Below are positions 7,834-15,059 of a stretch of 30,779 bases of DNA, in pieces. The DNA is from Streptosporangiaceae bacterium. GTDB lineage: Bacteria; Actinomycetota; Actinomycetes; Streptosporangiales; Streptosporangiaceae. The stretch is taken from the NCBI GenBank assembly GCA_030041195.1, contig JASHOI010000614.1:1-30779 (forward strand). The letters run 5' to 3'. Within the stretch, counting starts at the first letter, position 1; every line of letters begins with the position of its first letter. The notes below the pieces were generated by a model. It ran no database searches, was not told where the DNA came from, and was given only the letters and a program-made list of their open reading frames with translations. A program made the position numbers and the translations under genes.

Positions 7834-8351
7834 GGCACGTGCGACGGCGCGGTCTTGCTGGGGCGCGAGCCGGGTCGGACTGGGCTCGCGGGGACGATGC
7901 CGGTTGTCAGATCGTGCTCCAGCACATACATGTCGACCGCCGGCGTCACCCTTGGCTCGGGCTGTTCGCCGCCGCCACCGCCGGCCAGAAAAGCCGCGGC
8001 GCCCACGCCAACCAGAACGACCGCCGTGGCACCGAAGGCCACGTACCAGGAAGGCCGCAGCTCACGACCACCCTGGGGCGAGTACGAGCCGGCTGGCAAC
8101 CGGGACCACCGAGCCTGACCGCCCTGCAGGGCCGCACCGCTCGGTTGCGCCAGCCCCATCAGGCGGCGGGTAAGTCCCGAGTCGGCTGCCGCCTCGCCCA
8201 GAGCGTTCATCCGCCGCTTCAGGGTTCGCAGCGCGACGGCATCCTCACGGCATGAGTCGCATCTAGCCAGATGCACCAGCACCCGGTCGCGTTCGGCGTC
8301 ATCGAGCTCTCCGTCGATGAGGGCGGAGAGGCGATGCCCAAGATGGCTCAT
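7830..8351 (-). CDS. rseA: anti-sigma factor with zinc-finger (ZAS) domain
   Basis: A 173-residue single-pass anti-sigma factor. The N-terminal ZAS domain has the HxxxCxxC signature at His27, Cys31 and Cys34 (HLARCDSC), and binds the cognate ECF sigma factor. A membrane segment covers about residues 102-124 ([20 protein letters not shown]), followed by an external tail of ~50 residues. The ATG at 8351 overlaps the sigma-factor stop (ATGA, 8348-8351) and the stop overlaps the rseB start, so the three genes form one coupled unit. The external tail is the likely target of RseB and regulated proteolysis (inference from the RseA/RseB paradigm). Confidence 0.92.
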   Translation of the reverse strand: MSHLGHRLSALIDGELDDAERDRVLVHLARCDSCREDAVALRTLKRRMNALGEAAADSGLTRRLMGLAQPSGAALQGGQARWSRLPAGSYSPQGGRELRPSWYVAFGATAVVLVGVGAAAFLAGGGGGEQPEPRVTPAVDMYVLEHDLTTGIVPASPVRPGSRPSKTAPSHVP

Positions 8352-8968
8352 GCCTGCCCCCCCGGTGCGAGCCTGGCGGCCACCGGGGCACGCTGCGCCG
8401 GGACCCCCGTCTCGCCAAGGCGCCGCGGGCGCCGGTGCTCAAGTGCCGCGCGCAGCTGTGCCCTGCCGCGATGGATCCGGCTGCGGACGGTGCCCAGCTT
8501 GATCCCTAGCGCGTCGGCGATCTCCTCATAGGACAGGCCCTCGATGTCACAGAGGATGACCGCGGCCCGGTACTCGGGCGCGAGCGCCTTGAGCGCGGCC
8601 TGGATGTCGCTGTCCAGGTGCCGATCGTCAAAGGCGTCCGCCGGCGACCGGCCGCCGTCGCCGAGGCGGGCCGCCGTGTCGTCGCCGAGCCCCTCGAACC
8701 GGATTCGCTGCTTGCGGCGGGCCATGTCCAGGAACAGATTGGTGGTAATCCGGTGCAGCCAGCCTTCGAACGTCCCCGGCGTGTAACTGGACAGCGACCG
8801 GAAGACGCGCACGAAGACCTCTTGGGTGAGGTCTTCCGCATCGTGGGTGTTGCCGGTGAGCCGGTAGGCAAGGCGGTAGACCCGGGCCGAGTGCTCCCGG
8901 ACCACGTCATCCCAGCTGGGCGGCGTCCAGTCAGCAGCGGCGGCCTGCACCGGCTGGCCCTCGTCCAC
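8348..8968 (-). CDS. sigE: ECF RNA polymerase sigma factor SigE
   Basis: A 206-residue ECF sigma factor. Region 2 (about 19-90) has [20 protein letters not shown] and [20 protein letters not shown]. Region 4 (about 125-180) has [20 protein letters not shown] and [11 protein letters not shown]. These match mycobacterial SigE closely. The reading frame stays open to 9145, but GTG at 8968 is chosen because GGAGGAGG lies just upstream with a 6-base spacer, and because the candidate autoregulatory promoter at 9109-9137 lies inside any longer version. Divergent O-methyltransferase and downstream rseA/htrA/tatB reproduce the mycobacterial sigE neighbourhood. It should direct the cell-envelope stress response. 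Confidence 0.94.
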   Translation of the reverse strand: MDEGQPVQAAAADWTPPSWDDVVREHSARVYRLAYRLTGNTHDAEDLTQEVFVRVFRSLSSYTPGTFEGWLHRITTNLFLDMARRKQRIRFEGLGDDTAARLGDGGRSPADAFDDRHLDSDIQAALKALAPEYRAAVILCDIEGLSYEEIADALGIKLGTVRSRIHRGRAQLRAALEHRRPRRLGETGVPAQRAPVAARLAPGGQA

Positions 8969-9108
8969 GTGCAACCTCCTCCCACTGCTCCTACAAGTGT
9001 GCAACGCCATCTGCCCGTCCCGGCTTCCCGGGCCCGCCGGTGTCGAATTCCCGCCCACCTCCCCATCCCCCTCAGCGGCGGGCCTTGGCGTCAACACCGG
9101 CGTAACAT

Positions 9109-9137
9109 CAACGGCCGAGACAGCCTGACCAGTTCCC
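9109..9137 (-). promoter_or_regulatory. candidate SigE-type autoregulatory promoter
   Basis: On the minus strand GGGAAC (9132-9137) is followed after 19 bases by GTTG (9109-9112), resembling the GGAAC / GTT elements of ECF promoters. It would give a leader of about 130 bases ahead of the sigE GTG at 8968. Spacing is at the upper end of what such promoters use, so this is a candidate only. Confidence 0.4.
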
Positions 9138-9199
9138 GAGATCACGGCCGGTGACGCTAGGCTGCGCAGGACAGCCCGACCGCCCGGGAGGCAGACATC

Positions 9200-9835
9200 G
9201 TGAGCGCGCAGGCCGCCCTGGCCTATGTTGACGACTTCCTACCCGAGGATGAGCCGCTGCTGACCGCGAGGAGGAACGCCGCGGAGGTTGGCGGCGCTGC
9301 CCCGGTCGGACCGGTCATCGGCGCGACGCTGCGCTTTGTCGCCTCGGCGATCGGCGCCAGGTCGGTGGTCGAGATTGGCACCGGCTGCGGAACCTCGGGC
9401 CTCTGGCTGCTACGCGGCATGCGCCCCGGTGGCGTCCTCACCAGCGTTGATGCCGAGCCGGAACATCAGCGCCTGGCGCGTTCGGTGTTCGTTGAGGCCG
9501 GCTTTCCCGCCGGGCGCTACCGGCTGATCAGCGGCCGGGCGCTCGAGGTGCTGCCCCGCCTCGCCGACGGCGCTTACGACCTGGTCTTCTGCGACGCGGA
9601 CCAGCATGAATATCCCGATTACCTGGTCGCGGCGCTCCGCCTGCTGCACCCCGGGGGTGTGGTGATCTTTGACGACGCCTTGTCCAGGGACCGGGTCGCC
9701 GACCTTGGCTGCGGCGATCCCGACGTCGTCGCCGTCAGGGAACTGTGCGAGCAGGTGCGGGTCGATGACCGCCTGGTGCCGCTGCTGCTGCCGGTGGGGG
9801 ATGGCCTGCTCGCCGCCGTGAAACGGCCGGAGTGA
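9200..9835 (+). CDS. class I SAM-dependent O-methyltransferase
   Basis: A 211-residue methyltransferase of the catechol/caffeoyl-CoA O-methyltransferase type. The SAM-binding motif I is [20 protein letters not shown], followed by [15 protein letters not shown] (acidic residue binding SAM ribose), [16 protein letters not shown] (metal/substrate Asp residues) and [14 protein letters not shown]. The GTG start has GGGAGG 8 bases upstream. It is divergent from sigE, exactly as Rv1220c lies next to sigE in M. tuberculosis, so this is likely the orthologue. Its physiological substrate is not known. Confidence 0.9.
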   Translation: MSAQAALAYVDDFLPEDEPLLTARRNAAEVGGAAPVGPVIGATLRFVASAIGARSVVEIGTGCGTSGLWLLRGMRPGGVLTSVDAEPEHQRLARSVFVEAGFPAGRYRLISGRALEVLPRLADGAYDLVFCDADQHEYPDYLVAALRLLHPGGVVIFDDALSRDRVADLGCGDPDVVAVRELCEQVRVDDRLVPLLLPVGDGLLAAVKRPE

Positions 9836-9962
9836 CGGCCGCGTGCGTCCCGTTTCGGGCTGCGGCGATGATCAGTTCTCTGGCTGGCGATGATCGGCAT
9901 GGCGGCCGGGTCAGGGGCTTGGTCAGTTCGCGGCTGCCGGAACGGGCGGCCACCGCGCAGGC

Positions 9963-9982
9963 CCTGCCTGGGAGCGGGCAGG
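9963..9982. terminator. possible hairpin between converging genes
   Basis: CCTGCC and GGCAGG form a 6-bp stem with an 8-base loop in the 176-base gap between the converging O-methyltransferase and DUF3117 genes. No T-run follows. A weak bidirectional terminator is possible. The gap also has two copies of GGCGATGATC (9864-9900) and no ORF that I support. Confidence 0.25.
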
Positions 9983-10011
9983 CGGGCAGCATCGGTGGCG
10001 ATCGGCAGGAA

Positions 10012-10179
10012 TCAGCCGACGGCCGTCTTGAGCGCTTCGCCCAGCGCAACCGCCTCATCTGGCGACAATTCGACCACCAGCCGCCCTCCGCCCTCAAGCG
10101 GGACGCGCATCACAATGCCGCGGCCCTCCTTGGTGACCTCGAGCGGACCGTCGCCTGTCCGCGGCTTCATCGCCGCCAT
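10012..10179 (-). CDS. DUF3117 family small protein
   Basis: A 55-residue protein starting MAAMKPRTGDGPLEVTKEG and ending VVELSPDEAVALGEALKTAV. This is the whole length of the DUF3117 family, found almost throughout actinobacteria (Rv1211 in M. tuberculosis). It has no known function. The frame is open further upstream, but ATG 10179 gives the family length and has AGGGG 7 bases upstream. As in mycobacteria it lies between tag and sigE. The fold looks like a short beta hairpin followed by a helix (inference). Confidence 0.92.
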   Translation of the reverse strand: MAAMKPRTGDGPLEVTKEGRGIVMRVPLEGGGRLVVELSPDEAVALGEALKTAVG

Positions 10180-10288
10180 CCGCCATCCCCTTTCCTGCCT
10201 GGGGGCCGCAGCAACCCGCGAGGCCTGCGGCGCCTGCTCCGGTGCCTGGCGGGACCGGCCAGCCACAACCATGTCGATCAGTACCTCT

Positions 10289-10318
10289 ATTATCCAGAGT
10301 TCCGGGCCACAGTGCTAA
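10289..10318 (-). promoter_or_regulatory. candidate promoter of the DUF3117 gene
   Basis: On the minus strand TTAGCA (10313-10318), an 18-base spacer and GATAAT (10289-10294) form the best sigma-70-like signal between the divergent DUF3117 and PaaX genes. It would give a ~100-base 5' leader to ATG 10179. Confidence 0.4.
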
Positions 10319-10368
10319 CGATCAGCGTTCCCGCCCGCCGGGGTCCCGTGGCCCTCGCTGCCGGGTGA

Positions 10369-11175
10369 ATGCCAGGCGAGACTGGGACCGTGGACGCGAG
10401 ATCGGCTCTCTTCGACCTCTACGGGGACCATCTGCGGTCGCGGGGTTCTCGTGCTCCGGTCGCAGCGCTGGTCCGGTTGCTTGCTCCGCTCGGCATCACG
10501 GCCCCAGCGGTGCGCACGGCCGTGTCCCGGATGGCGAGACAGGGCTGGCTGGACGCGTTGCGGCTGCCCGAGGGGGCCGGCTACGAGCTCACGCCGCGCG
10601 CCGTCCGCAGGCTCGACGACGCCGCCGAGCGGATCTATCGCCATGGTGATCTCGGCTGGGACGGCCGCTGGCACGTGGTGGTGGTCGAGCGGGTGCGGGA
10701 GCGGGCCAGGCGGGAGCGTATGCGCGCCGCCCTCGGCTATCTCGGGTACGCACCGATCGACGAGACGACCTGGGTCAGCCCGCGCCCTTCGGGCGAGCTC
10801 GAAACCCTGCTGGAGGTCGAGCGGGTCAGGGCGGAGCGATTCTTCGCCAGCTACGACGGCGACCCCCGCGGGCTGGTGGCCAGGGCTTGGGACCTTGACG
10901 GCCTGTCACATGCCTACCAGCGGTGGCTGGCCGTGGTGGCCGACCTGGTGGCCTCGGTAGGCTCCGACACGCCTGACGAGGTGGTTTTCGCGGCGCGAAG
11001 CCGACTCGTCCACGAATGGCGGAAATTCCTGTTCCGCGACCCGGGTCTGCCCGCCGAGTTGCTGCCAGCCGACTGGACGGGCCGCCGGGCGGCCGAGGTG
11101 TTCGATGCCGAGTCAGCCAGGCTGCTGCCCGCCGCCTCCCGCTTCGTGGACTGCTGTCTGCGGCCTGGAGGCTAG
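10369..11175 (+). CDS. PaaX-family transcriptional regulator
   Basis: A 268-residue regulator. The N-terminal winged helix has ARSALFDLYGDHLRSRGSRA, then LLAPLGITAPAVRTAVSRMA and RQGWLDALRLPEGAGYELT. The middle WDGRWHVVVVERVRERARRE and the C-terminal domain with LVHEWRKFLFRDPGLPAELL are typical of PaaX, the phenylacetyl-CoA-responsive repressor. No paa catabolic genes are in the window, so the ligand and targets are unknown. The start could be ATG 10369 or GTG 10390; neither has a strong SD, and family members often begin close to the ARSALFDLYG segment, which favours 10390. It converges with the next gene, leaving a single base between stop codons. Confidence 0.9.
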   Translation: MPGETGTVDARSALFDLYGDHLRSRGSRAPVAALVRLLAPLGITAPAVRTAVSRMARQGWLDALRLPEGAGYELTPRAVRRLDDAAERIYRHGDLGWDGRWHVVVVERVRERARRERMRAALGYLGYAPIDETTWVSPRPSGELETLLEVERVRAERFFASYDGDPRGLVARAWDLDGLSHAYQRWLAVVADLVASVGSDTPDEVVFAARSRLVHEWRKFLFRDPGLPAELLPADWTGRRAAEVFDAESARLLPAASRFVDCCLRPGG

Positions 11176-11176
11176 C

Positions 11177-12091
11177 TCAGGCGTCGGCGGCCGCGGCCGC
11201 GCGCAGCTCCTCGTGGGTCCACACGATCTGTTCTTCCACGTCGACGAGGTCGGACAGGGCCATCTTCTGGTAGCTGCCGTCCGCCGCCCGCCACGATGCG
11301 GTGCCGGAATGACACCACACCGTCAGGTCACGGCTGACAGACAGCACCGACATCGAGGCACCCGGCTCATCGGCCCGGACCAGTCGGCCGCCGAGACCGC
11401 GGCCTGCCAGCATCGCCTCGAGCTCGTTGACCGCCTGCCAGGGGTTGAGCTCCGTGCGGCCGAATCGGGCGGCATCGCAGCCCGGCGGGACCCGCAGCGC
11501 GAACCATACGGTCTTGCCCGAAACCTTCCAGCTGCCCAGCCGCCCGCGCGTGAGGTGGGCGCCCCACTCGCCCGCCGACAGCCCATCGACAACCTGCAGC
11601 CCCCGCCCGTTGACGCCCTCCTTGGACCGGATCTTCACGTCCGGCAGGCTGCCCGTCTTCCAGCCGGGCTGGGAGTCGAAGACATTGCACACCAGCTCGC
11701 ACCGGGAACCCGTGCCGCGCAGGTAGAGCCAGAACTCGGGGAAGCCGCTCACCGGCCGCTGGCTGGAGCCGCTGAACTCCACGTTCCCCTGGGCGTGCAG
11801 CGTGTTCGCTGCCAGTTCGCTGGCCATCGTGACCCCATCGTGAACCAGGTCACCCGGCAGTCCGATTCCGGCAACGGCTTCCCGGAAGCAGCTCCTGGCC
11901 GCGCCAGCGCACGTAGCATCGAGCGGAAGGGGACGCGCGAAGCAGCCTCCGGCGCTCACGCTGGCCTCTGCCAGGGAGCCAGCAGCGCCGAACGCCTCCA
12001 CCACCGGCGCCGCCATGAAGGCATGCTCTGCGGTGGAATGGCCGGTTCCGCCGCGGCGGTCCGGCCCGCCCTCGGCGGGCGAAGGTAGCAT
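11177..12091 (-). CDS. RsbW-like ATP-binding (anti-sigma type) regulatory protein
   Basis: About 304 residues. The central part is a GHKL/HATPase_c_2 domain: PLPLDATCAGAARSCFREAV, the N-box ASELAANTLHAQG and the G-box GRGLQVVDGLS. A ~70-residue C-terminal region (from about LNPWQAVNELEAML to VDVEEQIVWTHEEL) is an added small domain often seen in actinomycete versions. These proteins resemble SpoIIAB/RsbW anti-sigma kinases, and in Streptomyces they commonly sit beside WhiJ-type regulators and DUF397 proteins, as here. The start is uncertain: ATG 12091 lies almost on top of GGAGGAG, and an internal ATG (MAAPVVEAFG) is possible. A palindromic operator lies 25 bases upstream. Confidence 0.8.
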   Translation of the reverse strand: MLPSPAEGGPDRRGGTGHSTAEHAFMAAPVVEAFGAAGSLAEASVSAGGCFARPLPLDATCAGAARSCFREAVAGIGLPGDLVHDGVTMASELAANTLHAQGNVEFSGSSQRPVSGFPEFWLYLRGTGSRCELVCNVFDSQPGWKTGSLPDVKIRSKEGVNGRGLQVVDGLSAGEWGAHLTRGRLGSWKVSGKTVWFALRVPPGCDAARFGRTELNPWQAVNELEAMLAGRGLGGRLVRADEPGASMSVLSVSRDLTVWCHSGTASWRAADGSYQKMALSDLVDVEEQIVWTHEELRAAAAADA

Positions 12092-12115
12092 CTCCTCCGC
12101 CTTTCGGACTCAGAT

Positions 12116-12136
12116 ATCTGTGAAACACAGATTATG
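12116..12136 (-). promoter_or_regulatory. palindromic operator and -10 box upstream of the ATP-binding protein gene
   Basis: ATCTGTG-AAA-CACAGAT (12116-12132) is a perfect 7-bp inverted repeat with a 3-base spacer. On the minus strand CATAAT (12131-12136) abuts it as a good -10 box, so the palindrome would cover the transcription start. The core TGTGAAACACA matches the palindrome upstream of the XRE/DUF5753 gene (13541-13553) except for the central base. Confidence 0.6.
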
Positions 12137-12358
12137 AGTCGGGTACAACCTACGCAATGGTAACGAGCGAAAAAGTCCGGGCCAATGGCACGTTCCCGGC
12201 CCGCGCTAGCGAGGCGATAGTGACGGAACCATGGCCTTGAGGGTAGATCGAAGGAACAGCAGGTGGTAGCACGCGGGTGCTCCTGACGGTAACGTCACAT
12301 GCGCGGCGGGCCAGACCCTGACCAGGCTGGACTGCCGGGCCTCGAGACAGGCTCAGTG

Positions 12359-12400
12359 TGTGAAGAATCCCCCGGGGGAGAGCCCGGGGGATTCTTCACA
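12359..12400 (-). terminator. strong stem-loop terminator after the DUF397 gene
   Basis: Perfect 18-bp arms (TGTGAAGAATCCCCCGGG and its exact complement) flank a 6-base loop GGAGAG. It begins 15 bases past the DUF397 stop on the minus strand. There is no long T-run, which is common for actinobacterial terminators. The stem is symmetric and could stop transcription from either side. Confidence 0.7.
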
Positions 12401-12415
12401 TGCGATAGATCGTGT

Positions 12416-12634
12416 TCAGTTCTCGCGGCAGACGCCGAGGTCATACCGGCCGGACCTCGCATCCGCGAGGAATGCCGCAAAAGCCGCCCGGCCGACGACG
12501 TGAGCGCCGCCCTCCGGGCGCTTGCTGTCCCTGACGGCAACGACGTCAGGGAGATTGGTTGCGATCTCCACGCAGCCCCCGTTGGCTGCGCTGAGGCTGG
12601 CCTTGCGCCAGACAGCTCGAGACAGGTCAGACAT
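12416..12634 (-). CDS. DUF397 domain protein
   Basis: A 72-residue protein with the full DUF397 pattern: VWRKASLSAANGGCVEIA, VVAVRDSKRPEGGAHVV, then FAAFLADARSGRYD. DUF397 proteins are encoded next to XRE/DUF5753 (WhiJ-like) regulators in actinomycetes and are thought to modulate them; the biochemical role is unsettled. Here the ATG lies 3 bases after the regulator's stop, and the end of that gene (CTGGAGTAA) supplies the SD, so the two are cotranscribed and probably coupled. A strong hairpin follows the stop. Confidence 0.93.
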   Translation of the reverse strand: MSDLSRAVWRKASLSAANGGCVEIATNLPDVVAVRDSKRPEGGAHVVGRAAFAAFLADARSGRYDLGVCREN

Positions 12635-12637
12635 GCT

Positions 12638-13489
12638 TTACTCCAGTTGTTCGGCTAGGTACTTGAGGTACTGCGTCGTGTCGGCAGGCTCGAGCGCCGA
12701 ATCGCGAGACCGGCTGAAGCCCTCGACGTAGGCCATCACATCGTCGTCAGCGGTCACCTCCTGGATCGTGGTGTCGGATTCCAGATAGACGACGCTGGGC
12801 TCGCCGTCTTCGAAGTCGAAAATGTCGATCATCGACCACATACCGCGGTGCGGCCCATCGGCGAAGCGCTGGATGCGCAGTTCAACGTTCGGGTTGGCGG
12901 CGGCCTTCACCAGATAGTCGATCTGGTCGCGCCGTTCGCTCTTGGTGCCCCACCGGTACATCAGCGACGCCTCGGTGATCACCGCCATGAGCTTCGGCGC
13001 CCTGCCGTCGATTCGGTCGAGGATCTGCTGGCGTCGCATTCGGGCCTCGGTCGCCCGTTCCCGCCAGATCGGCGGTTTGGGGGCCACCCGGAGCACGGCC
13101 TCGGCGTAGTCCCTGGTCTGCAGCAGGCCGGGCAGCAGCAGCGGCATGAAGACCCGGATCCGGACCGCGTCGTTCTCGAAACCGGGGAACTCGTTCTGGA
13201 ACACGTCCGAGTAGTCCCGCCACCAAGGCTTGACGCGTGCCTGCATGGCGAGCCCCTCGAGCTCCTCCCGCTCGCTCTCGCCGACGCCGTAGACGCGCAG
13301 CAGGTCCCTGATGTCGCTCATCTCGGGACGTTTCCAATGGTTGGCCTCGAACCTGCCCACCTTGCCCCGGCCCCAGTCGAGCAGGTCGCACACGTGGTTG
13401 GCGGTGTGCCCGGAGGCACGCCGCAACTCAGTGAGGCGGCGAGATAGCCGCCGTTTCGCAACGGTTGCCCCGTAGGCCTCGTCGCTCAT
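12638..13489 (-). CDS. XRE-family regulator with DUF5753 domain (WhiJ-like)
   Basis: A 283-residue DNA-binding protein. Residues ~14-70 are a helix-turn-helix (LSRRLTELRRASGHTANHVC, then WGRGKVGRFEANHW). The rest is the DUF5753 domain: WWRDYSDVFQNEFPGFENDA, FMPLLLPGLLQTRDYAEAVL, RMRRQQILDR, ITEASLMYRWG and VVYLESDTT. This is the WhiJ-like regulator class that in Streptomyces works with DUF397 and RsbW-like partners in development. ATG 13489 has AGGAGG 9 bases upstream. The palindrome 52 bases upstream overlaps the likely -35 region and suggests autorepression (inference). Confidence 0.93.
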   Translation of the reverse strand: MSDEAYGATVAKRRLSRRLTELRRASGHTANHVCDLLDWGRGKVGRFEANHWKRPEMSDIRDLLRVYGVGESEREELEGLAMQARVKPWWRDYSDVFQNEFPGFENDAVRIRVFMPLLLPGLLQTRDYAEAVLRVAPKPPIWRERATEARMRRQQILDRIDGRAPKLMAVITEASLMYRWGTKSERRDQIDYLVKAAANPNVELRIQRFADGPHRGMWSMIDIFDFEDGEPSVVYLESDTTIQEVTADDDVMAYVEGFSRSRDSALEPADTTQYLKYLAEQLE

Positions 13490-13540
13490 CGGCGATTGCC
13501 TCCTTGACAGGATGTCCCTTTCAGCATAGTCCTACATAAG

Positions 13541-13553
13541 TTGTGAATCACAA
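13541..13553. promoter_or_regulatory. palindromic operator upstream of the WhiJ-like regulator
   Basis: TTGTG-AAT-CACAA is a perfect 5-bp inverted repeat with a 3-base spacer. On the minus strand it overlaps the -35 region of a promoter whose -10 is probably TATGCT, about 30 bases before the ATG. The core TGTGAATCACA is the same as that at 12119-12129 apart from the central base. Confidence 0.55.
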
Positions 13554-13585
13554 ACGGTGGCATCATCAGATGAGCCTCTTTTGGA

Positions 13586-13607
13586 TATCGGTTGCGTATC
13601 GGTTCGC
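13586..13607. repeat. 11-base direct repeat pair
   Basis: TATCGGTTGCG (13586-13596) is immediately followed by TATCGGTTCGC. The helical-turn spacing could suit a protein bound to one face of the DNA. It lies between the WhiJ-like regulator and the second DUF397 gene. Confidence 0.45.
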
Positions 13608-13690
13608 CCGGATCCGAGAAAGGCCTGGTAATAGCCACTAAAGGCCGGTGCCGGACCGCCGGGCCGAATTACCGCCGATCGGCTGAGATG

Positions 13691-13743
13691 GCCTGGCCAG
13701 GGGCCGGCCAGGGCCGGGCACGGGCGCCTGGCCAGGGGGCCAG
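13691..13743 (-). terminator. GC-rich hairpins downstream of the second DUF397 gene
   Basis: GCCTGGCCAGGGG occurs twice (13691 and 13726). The second copy extends to CTGGCC-AGGG-GGCCAG (13728-13743), a perfect 6-bp stem starting 12 bases past the DUF397 stop. Further CCTGGCC/GGCCAGG pairing is possible upstream. Probably a terminator, without a T-tract. Confidence 0.4.
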
Positions 13744-13754
13744 CCGGGCCGCGC

Positions 13755-14003
13755 TCAGCCGGCGGCGTCGTCGAACTCGCCGGCCCGCACGCCGTCCAGG
13801 AAGCACTCCCATTCGTTCCGGTCGTAGACGAGCACCCGGCCGTCCGGGTCGCCTGCCACGCGCATCAGCACCCACTCGGCGCCAGTTCCGGGGGCCCGGC
13901 CGATGAACGCGATCTCAAGGGCGCCCGCACCCTGGCCGGACCGCTGCCAGTCCTGTGCGCCGAGATCGATGCCGAGCTCGGCCACGGTCGGCTTGGCGTT
14001 CAC
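13755..14003 (-). CDS. DUF397-like protein
   Basis: An 82-residue protein. Its second half, VLMRVAGDPDGRVLVYDRNE followed by WECFLDGVRAGEFD, matches the DUF397 C-terminus (DSKDPDG-x-V-L-x-F-x-x-x-E-W-x-x-F-x-x-G-V-R-x-G-E-F). The first half, WQRSGQGAGALEIAFI, is a diverged version of the WRKSSYSGxxGxCVEVA segment and lacks the Cys. GTG 14003 has GGAGG 5 bases upstream. It follows the DUF574 gene by 18 bases and may be cotranscribed with it rather than with the regulator. Confidence 0.8.
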   Translation of the reverse strand: MNAKPTVAELGIDLGAQDWQRSGQGAGALEIAFIGRAPGTGAEWVLMRVAGDPDGRVLVYDRNEWECFLDGVRAGEFDDAAG

Positions 14004-14021
14004 CGGTTCCTCCTCGCTGGG

Positions 14022-14846
14022 TCACGGGCGGCGGGCGACACCACAGTAGATTGCACGCGACCCTTCCGTATCGGCAGCCTCGATATCCTCCGCGCCCCAC
14101 AGGCCGACGTAGGTGATCACGGGATCGGCGCCCGGATAGGGCGCCACCAGCTCAAGGCCGTCGAAGAACCGCTCCACCTCGGGCTTGGAGCGCAGGTAGG
14201 TGTGCTCGGTCGCCATCCGGTAAAGCTCCCGGCCCGCCTGGATCTGGCTCGGCGGCATCTTGTCGTAGGTGCCGTGGGACAGCGCCAGGTAGCTGCCCGG
14301 CACCGTCGCGGCCATGCAGCGAGCCACCAGCCCCCACGGGTCATCCTCGTCGGCAACGAAGTGCGCGACCGCGGTCATCAGCACCCCAATGGGCTCCGCG
14401 AAATCGATCAGCCCGCGCAGCGCGGGATCGCCAAGCACGGCGTCGATGTCCCGCATGTCGGCCGTGATCACCGTCGTGGTGCCGTCCGCGGTCAGCAGCC
14501 GCGCGGCGTGCGCTGCCACCATCGGGTCGTTGTCCACGTACGCCACACGTGCGTCCGGGGCCAGGTTGTGCACTGCCTGGTGGGTGTTGTTCTGCGTGGG
14601 CAGGCCGGACCCGATGTCGATGAACTGGCGGATGCCGTGCCGGGCCATCCACACGGCCGCGCGCCCGTGGAAACCGCGATTGGCCCACATCGCATCGGCG
14701 ATGTCGGGCACCGCGGCCCTCAGCTTCTCCGCTATCTCCTGGTCAACCGGCAGGTAGCTGGTACCGCCGAGAAAGTAGTCGTAGATCCGGGCCGGACTCG
14801 GCGTGGTCGGGTCCACCCCAGGGGGAACCTGCGGGATCGCGGTCAT
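14022..14846 (-). CDS. DUF574/Methyltransf_19 SAM-dependent methyltransferase
   Basis: A 274-residue protein of the actinomycete family PF04672. Signatures: DPTTPSPARIYDYFLGGTSY, the SAM-binding QFIDIGSGLPTQNNTHQAVH, VAYVDNDPMVAAHAARLL, VITADMRD, PIGVLMTAVAHFVADEDDPW and the C-terminal YVGLWGAE. Family members are highly paralogous and no physiological substrate is generally established; many occur beside WhiJ-like clusters. ATG 14846 is chosen from GGAGG just upstream and the family start; the open frame beyond it runs through a non-coding tandem repeat. Confidence 0.92.
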   Translation of the reverse strand: MTAIPQVPPGVDPTTPSPARIYDYFLGGTSYLPVDQEIAEKLRAAVPDIADAMWANRGFHGRAAVWMARHGIRQFIDIGSGLPTQNNTHQAVHNLAPDARVAYVDNDPMVAAHAARLLTADGTTTVITADMRDIDAVLGDPALRGLIDFAEPIGVLMTAVAHFVADEDDPWGLVARCMAATVPGSYLALSHGTYDKMPPSQIQAGRELYRMATEHTYLRSKPEVERFFDGLELVAPYPGADPVITYVGLWGAEDIEAADTEGSRAIYCGVARRP

Positions 14847-14867
14847 ATCGCCTCCATCCCCCCTAAT

Positions 14868-15059
14868 GCCCAGTCTGGCGCAATTCGGGCGGGGCGCAAC
14901 TGGCTTAATCTCTGCGGGGTGCAGCTGGCGTAATCCGTGCGGGGCGTAATCTCTGCAGGGAGCAACTAGCACAATTCGGGCGGGTGCGACTGGCCTGATC
15001 CAGCCGTGGCGCAACCGCTGGCACAATCCGGTCCGGGCACGACCGGCGCGAGCCGTGTC
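14868..15059. repeat. degenerate ~25-bp tandem repeat
   Basis: Seven or eight imperfect copies close to GGGGCGCAACTGGCNTAATC plus CGTGC. Unit starts are at 14868, 14891, 14916, 14941 (shortened to 16 bases), 14957, 14982, 15006 and 15035. Copies at 14891, 14916 and 14957 are exactly 25 bases. The array fills the whole gap between tag and the DUF574 gene and ends in the tag stop codon. The unit is not a multiple of three, so it is not a coding repeat. Confidence 0.75.

Larger units (their letters stand above)
12092..12415. other. 324-base intergenic region
   Basis: No gene supported here. It holds the operator/-10 at 12116-12136 for the ATP-binding protein gene and the 18-bp hairpin at 12359-12400 that ends the regulator-DUF397 operon. 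The stretch 12160-12350 shows no further signal that I can name. Confidence 0.6.

Noticed and set aside
13601..13640. GGTTCG-containing stretch considered as a tRNA T-loop
   Set aside because: No acceptor, D-arm or anticodon arm can be drawn around it.
14847..15026. N-terminal extension of the DUF574 methyltransferase
   Set aside because: The frame runs through a 25-bp tandem repeat (not a multiple of three), and ATG 14846 has a good SD and the family start.
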